From Calditrichota bacterium (GTDB lineage Bacteria; Electryoneota; RPQS01), in NCBI GenBank assembly GCA_020057985.1, contig JAGVEU010000443.1, positions 1 through 7,140 on the forward strand: 7,140 bases of DNA. Direction: 5' to 3'. How positions within the stretch are numbered: the stretch's first letter is position 1; each line of letters starts with the position of its first letter. This document shows positions 1-6,382 of the stretch, in pieces. The translations under genes and the position numbers were made by a program. Under the pieces are notes generated by a model. The model was not told where the DNA came from, ran no database searches, and saw only the letters and a program-made list of their open reading frames with translations.

Positions 1-1678
1 GAGCATTCAAGACAACCGTAAGTGGATACAGACCATTTCCGTGAGGAGGCGCAGACACAGTAATGTTTAGCACCGAGTCCGGAGTGACCGTTCGACTGCC
101 GGAAAGAAACGGGAGCCCCCACGGCCCCAGCAGAACTGTGTCACACTGTCCTCCGGGCGGCAGACTGCGAGCCACTACCTGCAGTGGTTCACCCGCATAA
201 CTCCGACCATCCCCGCTCGCGTCCAGCACCAGCAGTTTCTGCGGAAGGGTGTAGAGATAGGCAACAGTCCGATAATTTCCCTGCACTTCATTCATGCCCC
301 CTACTTCAAGAGTCATTTTCAGATTCTGAGTGAACGGAATCGGATCGGTCAGATGCCACCGATAGGCCGATGCAAAACCCATCTCCAAGCCAAGACAACC
401 ATGCGAAGCCATCTGACGAGGCCGAGCTTGCCCCGAACTGTCTGTCCAGAAATAGGCGCCGTTGAAATAGTCCTCCGTACCGGTACCACGCCACGATGCT
501 TCCTCTTCATGGTTGAAAAAGAATTTCTCATCACCTTCGATGGTATTGTGCGGGGTGTTCTTCATCTCCCAGAAAATCCCCGCATAGCTTCCCGGTCCCA
601 CGAGGTCAAAGATGACATAGTCGCGCCACGGCGGGGTGGGATTCAGTTCATGAAAGACTCCGCGCAGCCTGAATGGTCCAATCTCCGATGGCTGCTGAGT
701 AACGATTTCTGCGCGTGCGTAAACCGTGCGAGAGCCCGACGTGCGATTTTCCGCCTCGATGCGTAATCCGCTACGGAATGGGATGGACAGATTCAGGTAC
801 AAGCTGTCTCCTAACATTCCACATACTGCCGATCGAAACGGCCTCCAACCGAAAACCGCTCCAAACACTGGACTGAGAGGTCCTTCGATATCCGGCAAAG
901 GGAATCCGTCCGTGTAGACTCGTATCCAGAAGTTCTCGTGGATGCTCCGGTTACGGTCATCAAGCCGCAAAACGATGCGGCGACATGTTCCTGAGCCAGA
1001 GTAAGACAGCAGATTCTGTGTTGTGCCGACGGGCATGGTAAACGTGGCGGTCTGCGAGATAAATGGCCGCTCCGACATCACCGGCATTTCCGGAGCGCCA
1101 AATAGAATTGCCAGTGAATCCAAATGAGCCATGAAGTCCGCCGAAGGAGGAACCGTCAGCGGCGCGACGGTAGTTCCGGGCGCGAACTTGAGTACGTTTA
1201 AATGGTAGTAGACTCCGCCGACGTAATTTGTGGTCACCTTCAGACGGGACTGAAAAGGAATGGGAACATAGCTCCATCTCGCGTAAAAAGTACTATCCGC
1301 CACGGGAGGAACAAAGGGAGAGACTCTGCCAAAGAGCATTCTTACCGTCGTATCAATGAGCGGGTGCGTCATGTCATCCACATAGATCCTCCAACGCGCG
1401 GTATCCGGCATAGGCAACCGCGTCGTCCACATGTGCATACACGCGCCGGGCCCTACAGCGTCACAGAGGATTCGCCACCCTGTTGTTGTATCCAATCCGT
1501 AGTTCTGCGTATAATCATCGTTCAGCCCCGAACGGTCGTAGCTGGAAAAATGCTGAATCTGCACGTCAAGCGTATCAGCCAAGGTCTCGCGGTGGAGTAC
1601 ATGCCTCCAGAAGTCCACTGGTTGAGCAACACAGCCCAGCGGAGCGAGCAACAATAAACAAATCAATAAGTTACGCAA
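1..1678 (-). CDS. Secreted DUF2961 / glycoside hydrolase family 172 protein, C-terminus beyond the window
   Basis: I translated the minus strand by hand: 559 codons from TTG at 1678 to the left edge contain no stop, so the gene is 3' truncated by the window. Residues 1-19 look like a signal peptide (MRNLLICLLLLAPLGCVAQ). DUF2961 landmarks follow in order: SSYDRSGLND (45-54), GPGACMHMW (76-84), VPIPF (138-142), IEGDEKFF with Glu381, WRGTGTEDYFNGAY with Glu402, YRWHLTDPIPF (439-449) and RTVAYLY (470-476). From family knowledge, GH172 enzymes are tandem jelly-roll hydrolases acting on alpha-D-fructofuranosides (difructose dianhydride I) or alpha-D-arabinofuranosides. The nucleophile and acid/base, which I recall as Glu270 and Glu291 in the Bifidobacterium enzyme, are 21 residues apart, as are Glu381 and Glu402 here. 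About 80 residues after 480 look like the start of an extra beta-rich domain. The substrate cannot be told. The gene diverges from the S9 peptidase. Confidence 0.87.
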   Translation of the reverse strand, partial: MRNLLICLLLLAPLGCVAQPVDFWRHVLHRETLADTLDVQIQHFSSYDRSGLNDDYTQNYGLDTTTGWRILCDAVGPGACMHMWTTRLPMPDTARWRIYVDDMTHPLIDTTVRMLFGRVSPFVPPVADSTFYARWSYVPIPFQSRLKVTTNYVGGVYYHLNVLKFAPGTTVAPLTVPPSADFMAHLDSLAILFGAPEMPVMSERPFISQTATFTMPVGTTQNLLSYSGSGTCRRIVLRLDDRNRSIHENFWIRVYTDGFPLPDIEGPLSPVFGAVFGWRPFRSAVCGMLGDSLYLNLSIPFRSGLRIEAENRTSGSRTVYARAEIVTQQPSEIGPFRLRGVFHELNPTPPWRDYVIFDLVGPGSYAGIFWEMKNTPHNTIEGDEKFFFNHEEEASWRGTGTEDYFNGAYFWTDSSGQARPRQMASHGCLGLEMGFASAYRWHLTDPIPFTQNLKMTLEVGGMNEVQGNYRTVAYLYTLPQKLLVLDASGDGRSYAGEPLQVVARSLPPGGQCDTVLLGPWGLPFLSGSRTVTPDSVLNITVSAPPHGNGLYPLTVVLNA

Positions 1679-1685
1679 ATCATGA

Positions 1686-1689
1686 CCCC
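1686..1689 (-). promoter_or_regulatory. Ribosome binding site deciding the TTG start of the GH172 gene
   Basis: On the minus strand GGGG (1689-1686) lies seven bases before TTG at 1678. That TTG opens directly into a typical signal peptide. The nearby ATG at 1683 is in another frame, reaches a stop after six codons and is too close to the GGGG. An upstream in-frame TTG at 1711 has no purine-rich site before it, and an in-frame TAA at 1717-1715 closes the frame above it. TTG 1678 is therefore the best start, although the match to a Shine-Dalgarno site is short. Confidence 0.45.
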
Positions 1690-1693
1690 AGAA

Positions 1694-1721
1694 TTGATTT
1701 TTCGTAGGCAAATCTTATAAT
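1694..1721 (+). promoter_or_regulatory. Candidate plus-strand promoter towards the S9 peptidase
   Basis: TTGATT (1694-1699), 16 bases, then TATAAT (1716-1721). The -10 is perfect and the -35 matches four of six. It would give the peptidase a leader of nearly 200 bases, which is long, so a closer promoter may exist. The -10 is one arm of the interrupted dyad, so this promoter and the minus-strand one would overlap and could compete. Confidence 0.28.
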
Positions 1722-1758
1722 GCAGACCCAAGGCACTGGGTCTAACCTCTATTATAAG
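1714..1758. repeat. Interrupted dyad in the divergent intergenic region
   Basis: Outer arms CTTATAAT (1714-1721) and ATTATAAG (1751-1758) are perfect reverse complements. Nested inside are perfect arms AGACCCA (1724-1730) and TGGGTCT (1737-1743) around the six-base loop AGGCAC. The two arm pairs are separated by 2 bases on the left and 7 on the right, so the structure has an asymmetric internal loop. Each outer arm also contains a perfect TATAAT, one on each strand. It could be an operator, a pair of divergent -10 elements, or a 5' mRNA hairpin. Confidence 0.75.
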
Positions 1759-1779
1759 CCAAAACTGGCCAAAAAGCAA
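1751..1779 (-). promoter_or_regulatory. Candidate sigma70-type promoter for the GH172 gene
   Basis: On the minus strand TTGCTT (1779-1774) is followed after 17 bases by TATAAT (1756-1751). The -10 match is perfect and the -35 matches weakly (three of six). Transcription would begin near 1744, giving a leader of about 66 bases that starts almost exactly with the AGACCCA/TGGGTCT stem-loop. Many FCB bacteria use a different consensus (TTTG and TAnnTTTG), so this remains a candidate. Confidence 0.33.
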
Positions 1780-1906
1780 GCAATCCTGCTCATATATTTT
1801 TCCGAATTTTGAATTGAAAAAGGGATCAGATTTGCTTACCTTATCCAAATAATCAAACTGGACTTGGTGGTGGCCTCTCTTGTCCAAGCAATCCGTAGCA
1901 ACCCTT

Positions 1907-1910
1907 GGAG
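1907..1910 (+). promoter_or_regulatory. Ribosome binding site deciding the ATG start of the S9 peptidase
   Basis: GGAG at 1907-1910 lies nine bases before ATG at 1920. A longer reading from TTG at 1905 would place this site inside the coding sequence and leave no upstream site, and would add five residues before an otherwise ordinary signal peptide. ATG 1920 is therefore preferred. Confidence 0.6.
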
Positions 1911-1919
1911 ATTAACTGC

Positions 1920-3983
1920 ATGCATAACAAACAACTTCTGCTGATTCCCCTGGCTCTGATATTGTGCGCGAATGTCTTTGCTGCGCGCGATCATGACATC
2001 ACGATGGAGGATTATTTCACACAGGCTTTTCTCACGGATTGTGTGCTTTCGCCGGATGGAAAATTCGCCGCCTACACGGAAATGCGCTGGGAGCCGCCCG
2101 CCGAGAAACGCAATACGGAACTGTGGGTTGTGGAGACTGCAACAGGTTCGATGCAGCGGTTGACTTTCGATCCGGCTCGCGATGCTGATCCGCAGTGGAG
2201 TCCGGACAGCAAGTGGATTTATTTCACAAGTGCACGCGGGGAAAGTGATGACGAGGCGCCTTTGAATGGCAAATCGCAGATTTGGAGAGTACCAGTAACT
2301 GGCGGCGAGCCATTTGCCATTACGCGCTTGAAAGATGGAGTCACACAATATGAACTCTCTAAGGACGGGCGCACACTCTACTATGTGGCCTCAAACGAAG
2401 AAGTTGAGGATGAATGGAAAGACCTGCGCGAAAAATACGAAGACCTCGAATACGGGCACGGTGTCGTCAACTATTCGCAGATCTGGAAACTTGACCTGAC
2501 CACATGGCGGGCGGAGAAGCTGATTGATGACAAGCGCGTGATCGGTGAATTCAAAGTCTCACCGGACGAAAAGCGCATTGCAATGATTACCACGTCCGAT
2601 GAAGTTCCGCTTCGTAATGAGGGCTGGTCGCGGGTGGATGTTTGGGATTCTGCCACAAAGAAAGTAACCTCGCTCCCCGACAAACTGATGCGCGAAGATG
2701 CACCTTCTCCCTATGGTTGGCTGGGCGGTTTGTGTTGGTCAGCGGATGGACGGAAGCTCGCGTTTCATGAGGATTTTGACGGCTATCCGTCGGAAATTCT
2801 GGTGGCAGTCTGGAAAGGCGAGGCGGTAGCGATGCAGAAGCTCAAGCGACCGAATGAGGTTTCGGTCTCGGGTGATCCGCGTATGTTGTGGATTGGCAAG
2901 ACCTCGGAACTCTGCTTCATTGCGGACCAACGGGCGCGGGCGCGTGTCTTCGGTATAACCGTCAACGATAACGGCAATCCCGGAGCCTCTCGCCTGCTTG
3001 CGGGCGGCGATGTGGTGATCAATCAAATCAGTCTCGATGCATCAGGCGGTAAGCTGTGCGTAATTCGCGGCGATGTAACCAATCCCTGCGATCTCTATTT
3101 ACTGACTACCGGACAATCCAATAAATATCAGCAACTCACGCATGTCAATCCGCAAATTGACACTTGGAAATTGCCGCAGATTTCACTGGTGCAGTGGATT
3201 GGAGCGGAAGGAGATTCCGTCGAGGGATTGCTGGAATTGCCTCCCGAGTACAAGCCGGGACAGAAGCTGCCGATGGTGGTGGAGTTGCACGGCGGGCCGA
3301 CGGATGCCTCGAAATTCTACATGGAATTCTGGATCTATGGCCGCATTCTGATGTCCACCCACGGCTATGCCGTCTTCAGTCCCAATTATCGCGGCTCTAC
3401 GGGCTACGGCGATAAATTCCTCACGGGTCTCATCGGCCATGAAAATGATCGCGACGTGAAAGATATTCTCACCGGAGTGGACGAGATGATTAGGCGCGGA
3501 ATTGCTGATTCGGAAAAGTTAGGCGTGATGGGCTGGAGTAACGGCGGTTTTCTGACCAATTGCGTGATCACCAAAGATCAGCGCTTCAAAGCGGCGAGCA
3601 GCGGAGCAGGCGTTGTGGACATGACGATTCAATGGGGGATAGAGGACACTCCCGGTCACGTCATCAACTACATGAAAGGCTATCCGTGGGCGAAAGCTGA
3701 TGAGTACCGCCGCTCTTCCCCTCTTTATGATCTCGACAAGGTTAAAACACCAACTCTGATTCACGTCGGCGGCAGCGACCCGCGTGTTCCACCAGCCAAT
3801 GCCCGCACCCTCTATCGCGCATTGCATGAATACGTGAAAATTCCCTGTGAGCTGATCGTCTATCCCGACCAAGGTCACAGTGTTATGACCTACACCACAC
3901 GCAAAGCCAAAATGTCCTGGGATCTTGCCTGGTTCGACAAATACATTCTGGGGAAAAATACCGAGGAGCCAAAGAAACCTTAG
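1920..3983 (+). CDS. Exported S9-family serine peptidase (dipeptidyl/acylaminoacyl peptidase type)
   Basis: A 687-residue protein that hydrolyses peptides from an oligopeptide end, probably in the periplasm. Residues 1-21 form a signal peptide (MHNKQLLLIPLALILCANVFA). Residues of roughly 30-390 form the S9 beta-propeller, with PD40-like repeats such as the stretch containing PQWSPDSKWIYFTS. The alpha/beta-hydrolase domain follows: HGGP at 457-460, NYRGSTGYG at 489-497, nucleophile Ser540 in GWSNGG, Asp620 in GGSDPRVPP and His653 in DQGHS. Triad spacing (80 and 33 residues) and total length fit peptidase family S9, so the enzyme looks intact. Exact specificity (DPP-IV-like, acylaminoacyl or prolyl endopeptidase) cannot be assigned. 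It ends in a charged KNTEEPKKP and has no T9SS sorting domain, unlike the two proteins downstream. It is transcribed alone, divergent from GH172 and convergent with the LVIVD gene. Confidence 0.95.
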   Translation: MHNKQLLLIPLALILCANVFAARDHDITMEDYFTQAFLTDCVLSPDGKFAAYTEMRWEPPAEKRNTELWVVETATGSMQRLTFDPARDADPQWSPDSKWIYFTSARGESDDEAPLNGKSQIWRVPVTGGEPFAITRLKDGVTQYELSKDGRTLYYVASNEEVEDEWKDLREKYEDLEYGHGVVNYSQIWKLDLTTWRAEKLIDDKRVIGEFKVSPDEKRIAMITTSDEVPLRNEGWSRVDVWDSATKKVTSLPDKLMREDAPSPYGWLGGLCWSADGRKLAFHEDFDGYPSEILVAVWKGEAVAMQKLKRPNEVSVSGDPRMLWIGKTSELCFIADQRARARVFGITVNDNGNPGASRLLAGGDVVINQISLDASGGKLCVIRGDVTNPCDLYLLTTGQSNKYQQLTHVNPQIDTWKLPQISLVQWIGAEGDSVEGLLELPPEYKPGQKLPMVVELHGGPTDASKFYMEFWIYGRILMSTHGYAVFSPNYRGSTGYGDKFLTGLIGHENDRDVKDILTGVDEMIRRGIADSEKLGVMGWSNGGFLTNCVITKDQRFKAASSGAGVVDMTIQWGIEDTPGHVINYMKGYPWAKADEYRRSSPLYDLDKVKTPTLIHVGGSDPRVPPANARTLYRALHEYVKIPCELIVYPDQGHSVMTYTTRKAKMSWDLAWFDKYILGKNTEEPKKP

Positions 3984-4013
3984 CCTTAGTTTTCCAGCGT
4001 AACAGGCATATCA

Positions 4014-4047
4014 AAAGCCCCAAACCGTGCAAATGGTTCGGGGCTTT
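4014..4047. terminator. Terminator hairpin shared by convergent genes, stronger for the minus strand
   Basis: Arms AAAGCCCC (4014-4021) and GGGGCTTT (4040-4047), with inner arms AACC (4023-4026) and GGTT (4035-4038) around the loop GTGCAAAT. In the plus-strand RNA bases 4022 and 4039 form an A/C mismatch. In the minus-strand RNA the same positions form a G/U pair, giving a continuous 13-pair stem followed by a short U run. It begins 31 bases after the peptidase stop and lies about 65 bases beyond the LVIVD gene stop. Confidence 0.8.
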
Positions 4048-4081
4048 GTGCTGGATCCCGATGTGTACGCCTTCTTTGCCG

Positions 4082-4103
4082 TCGCGGGTCAACAGATCCG
4101 CGA
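4082..4103. other. Second stable stem-loop just past the LVIVD gene stop
   Basis: TCGCGGGTC (4082-4090) pairs with GATCCGCGA (4095-4103) around the tetraloop AACA: eight canonical pairs and one G/T wobble. It starts nine bases beyond the stop codon of the minus-strand gene at 4113. Neither strand has a T run after it, so it is not a classic intrinsic terminator. It may protect the mRNA 3' end or assist the larger hairpin beyond it. Confidence 0.55.
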
Positions 4104-4112
4104 TGGCCCTCC

Positions 4113-6320
4113 TTATTTCACGAGCAACAACTTCCGCATTGCAAATCCGGCGGTACCTTGAAGTCGTGCAAAGTAGATCCCGCTCGGCAGTCCCGATCCG
4201 TCAAAGGTGATGTGATGCTGACCTTGTGGAAAGAAACGATTAGCCAATGTCGTTGCGAGTCGTCCCGTGACATCGTAGACCTTCACAACAACCATTCCTG
4301 ATGTGGGCAGAGTGAAGTCCAGAGTTGTGACTGGGTTGAAAGGATTGGGGTAGGCGGAGAGCGACGCGCTTTGCGGCAGCGGTGTGGCGAGTCGCGGCTT
4401 TGTTCCGGCAGCAATGGCATAGCGGTAGACCCCGATGTATCGTTCATCCGCCACGTAAATCAGGCTGTCTCTCACGGTCAGTCCGAGGGCAACGCCGGGA
4501 GTGTCATAGTATCCGATTTCATGCGGCTGAGTCGGATCGGCAATATCGAGAATCCGCAGACCCGCAGAATCACATGCCAGATACACCCGACCTCCCACGA
4601 TCTCGATGTCACGGGCCGCTGGTTCGGAACCGGCTGCAACAATAATCGGAGCCGACGGCGTCGCAATATCCACCACATGCAAGCTGTCGCTCATCGAACT
4701 CACATACGCGTAGTGTCCGCTGATGGCGACGGCCGTGAGTTCGTTGCCCGAAAGTGCCAAGGTATCAATCTCCACCACGGCCGGCGGATCTGAGATCCGA
4801 AAGACCTTCAAGCCTCTATCCGAAGCCATGAGCAGAATGGAATCCGCTGCGGCGAGACTGCCATAGCCATACGGGCCATACATGGCCGCGAGCGTGGGGT
4901 GAACCGGATCATGCACGTCAATCACCGAGATCCCGCCCGTGTAGCTGTCTGGCCAGTCGCTGGAGACGTAGGCGTAATCACCGGAAAAGGTTATGCTGGA
5001 CACGCACCATAATGTGTCCAGTTCCGAGAGTTCCTGCGGCACTGCGGGATCCGCCGCATCTACGATCACGAATCCTCCATCCATGGTAGTGACCGCCCGG
5101 TCTGCCCAGCACTGGCCCACATAGAAGAGTCCGTCATGAGCCGTTACGCAAGCCGGATATTGGCCGCTTCCACCGGCAAGATATCCCGCATCGAGAAGAT
5201 GTGACGGGTCCGATGCATCCATTGTATTCAGGCCGCAGCCGTAGTATCTCCAGTAGCCGGACAATGCCAGAGTATTTCCGGAGATCGCCACGTCAAACAC
5301 TTCATGCGAGGGTGTTGCCCAGCGTCCAAGTTCCACGGGAGCCGACGGCTGGGAAACATCTATGGCAATAATTTCGCCGCAATCCGTCACCGTATATGCC
5401 GTTTGTCCCACTACCGCACATGCTCGCTCGGAGTGGCAGGGCAGGAGATCCATAGAACTGAGCGATACCGGATGCACGGGATCAGCAATGTCCAGGATAC
5501 GGAAGGGGCCGGAGAAATTGGCAAGGCAGAGATGAGACCCACTTATCGCCACTCCGGTGGACTGACAGGGCCACTCATCAAATGTAGCCACCTCAACGGG
5601 CGAGGCCGGATTGATGATGTCCACAATGTGCAGGCCGTCATACTCGGATGCTACATACGCATAGTGGCCATCCACGGCAACATCCTTGGTCATACCCAAA
5701 TCTCCGCTATGCCCAAGCACCACTGGCGCGGACGGACTATGTATATTGAAAATATAAAGGCCGCTGTACTCCCCTCCGACATACACGAGGCTGTCCTGAA
5801 TCGCAATTCCGACGTCGCCGTACATGCCAGTCAGATTCAACTGTCCGAGCAGTGAAGGTGCCGCTGGTATCGAAACGTCTATCACCTCCAGTCGCGCACC
5901 GCCCGACTGCGGGTAATCAACAACTACTGCCAAAGAGCCTGCAACCGCAATGCCTCCCGGCATCCATCCCAAAGTGCCGAACCTACCCATTTCCACCGGC
6001 CTCAATGGGTTTGAGATGTCCACGACCTTGAGGCCAATGTCCTGTTCTACCGTATACAGATAATGCCCCGAGACGGCCACTCCGCTTGCGCCACTACACG
6101 AGTTCAGAAACGCGACCGGATGCGGATGAGTCGGATCGGCAATGTCCACCACACTGAGGGCATTGTCATTGGCCACATAAGCATAAGAGCCTGAGACCGC
6201 CACGTCCGAGGCATAACCCCAAAGGGCAAATTGACTGACACAGGTCACGTTCAGGCTATCCTGACCGAACACGGTCAAAGCGAAGAAGATCACGATGCAA
6301 ATACTAAGTAGAGAACGCAT
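4113..6320 (-). CDS. Secreted LVIVD-repeat beta-propeller protein with T9SS type-A sorting domain
   Basis: A 735-residue protein with a signal peptide (MRSLLSICIVIFFALTVFGQ) preceded by GGAGG five bases before the ATG. From about residue 22 to 650 it is built of roughly 14 repeats of about 40-48 residues with the pattern DVAVSGxYAYVA...GLxIVDIxDPxxPVEVG, the signature of LVIVD repeats, which are predicted to form beta-propellers. Residues 657-735 are a T9SS type-A sorting domain (YPNPFNP, VYDVTGR, LPSGIYFARL, ending KLLLVK). In Bacteroidetes-type T9SS the protein crosses the outer membrane and the domain is usually cleaved, leaving the protein attached or released. About 12 cysteines lie after the signal peptide, so disulfides are possible. 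No catalytic motif is visible and the ligand is unknown. It lies 62 bases after the BNR gene with no clear promoter or terminator between, suggesting co-transcription. Confidence 0.93.
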   Translation of the reverse strand: MRSLLSICIVIFFALTVFGQDSLNVTCVSQFALWGYASDVAVSGSYAYVANDNALSVVDIADPTHPHPVAFLNSCSGASGVAVSGHYLYTVEQDIGLKVVDISNPLRPVEMGRFGTLGWMPGGIAVAGSLAVVVDYPQSGGARLEVIDVSIPAAPSLLGQLNLTGMYGDVGIAIQDSLVYVGGEYSGLYIFNIHSPSAPVVLGHSGDLGMTKDVAVDGHYAYVASEYDGLHIVDIINPASPVEVATFDEWPCQSTGVAISGSHLCLANFSGPFRILDIADPVHPVSLSSMDLLPCHSERACAVVGQTAYTVTDCGEIIAIDVSQPSAPVELGRWATPSHEVFDVAISGNTLALSGYWRYYGCGLNTMDASDPSHLLDAGYLAGGSGQYPACVTAHDGLFYVGQCWADRAVTTMDGGFVIVDAADPAVPQELSELDTLWCVSSITFSGDYAYVSSDWPDSYTGGISVIDVHDPVHPTLAAMYGPYGYGSLAAADSILLMASDRGLKVFRISDPPAVVEIDTLALSGNELTAVAISGHYAYVSSMSDSLHVVDIATPSAPIIVAAGSEPAARDIEIVGGRVYLACDSAGLRILDIADPTQPHEIGYYDTPGVALGLTVRDSLIYVADERYIGVYRYAIAAGTKPRLATPLPQSASLSAYPNPFNPVTTLDFTLPTSGMVVVKVYDVTGRLATTLANRFFPQGQHHITFDGSGLPSGIYFARLQGTAGFAMRKLLLVK
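4161..4357 (-). repeat. T9SS sorting-domain DNA repeat, copy 1 (pairs with 6431-6627)
   Basis: This part of the LVIVD gene aligns without gaps, at a constant offset of 2270 bases, to 6431-6627 in the neighbouring BNR gene. By hand count 33 of 197 bases differ (about 83% identity), with only 4 differences in the 60 bases 4201-4260. The flanking propeller regions are not similar, so the similarity is confined to the sorting domain. Confidence 0.9.
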
Positions 6321-6325
6321 TGCTG

Positions 6326-6330
6326 CCTCC
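6326..6330 (-). promoter_or_regulatory. Ribosome binding site of the LVIVD gene
   Basis: GGAGG on the minus strand (6330-6326), five bases before ATG at 6320. It is the clearest Shine-Dalgarno site in the window and fixes the start, which opens straight into a signal peptide. Confidence 0.75.
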
Positions 6331-6382
6331 GCAGTGGTATAAGTGAATCACGAGAGTCTGTTCTGAGAACGGATGTGCCTGT

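Larger units (their letters stand above)
1672..1838. repeat. Three copies of the motif GATTTGCNTA
   Basis: The ten-base pattern GATTTGCNTA occurs on the minus strand at 1681-1672 (GATTTGCGTA) and 1714-1705 (GATTTGCCTA), and on the plus strand at 1838-side copy 1829-1838 (GATTTGCTTA). The first copy overlaps the GH172 start codon, the second abuts the dyad, and the third lies about 80 bases before the peptidase start in the opposite orientation. They could be binding sites for a shared regulator or promoter-like elements containing TTTG. No regulator gene is in the window. Confidence 0.4.

Noticed and set aside
353..1657. Plus-strand open frames of 137 and 151 codons (353-766 and 1202-1657) and minus-strand ones at 306-534 and 960-1277
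   Set aside because: All overlap the single uninterrupted GH172 frame, which has recognisable family motifs throughout. The alternatives have low-complexity, arginine-rich translations and no recognisable domain.
1797..1821. AT-rich stem-loop TTTTTC-CG-AATT-TTG-AATT-GAAAAA
   Set aside because: It has a bulge, a three-base loop and only weak A/T pairs, and sits in an AT-rich leader where such matches are expected. It is not placed to terminate either gene.
1793..1834. Bacteroidetes-type promoter (TTTG then TAnnTTTG) before the peptidase
   Set aside because: Partial matches exist (TATATTTT at 1793-1800, TTTG at 1808-1811, CAGATTTG at 1827-1834), but none combines a good -7 element with a -33 element at about 19-base spacing.
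1663..1887. Minus-strand 74-codon frame crossing the divergent intergenic region
   Set aside because: It starts at TTG without a ribosome binding site, runs through the dyad and candidate promoters, and overlaps the start of the GH172 gene. Its translation has no recognisable features.
1836..2348. Minus-strand 170-codon frame
   Set aside because: Antisense to the signal peptide and first propeller blades of the S9 peptidase, which is clearly the coding strand.
3883..4092. Minus-strand 69-codon frame between the convergent genes
   Set aside because: It runs through both hairpins and into the peptidase 3' end, with no recognisable protein features.
5304..5855. Plus-strand 183-codon frame
   Set aside because: Antisense to the LVIVD repeats. 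Its own repeat-like character (recurring HNVQ or YIENI stretches) is a shadow of the repeats on the other strand.
6360..6370. Short dyad GTTCTGAGAAC between the BNR and LVIVD genes
   Set aside because: Five-base arms are too short to support a terminator or operator, and there is no T run. I treat the two genes as probably co-transcribed.
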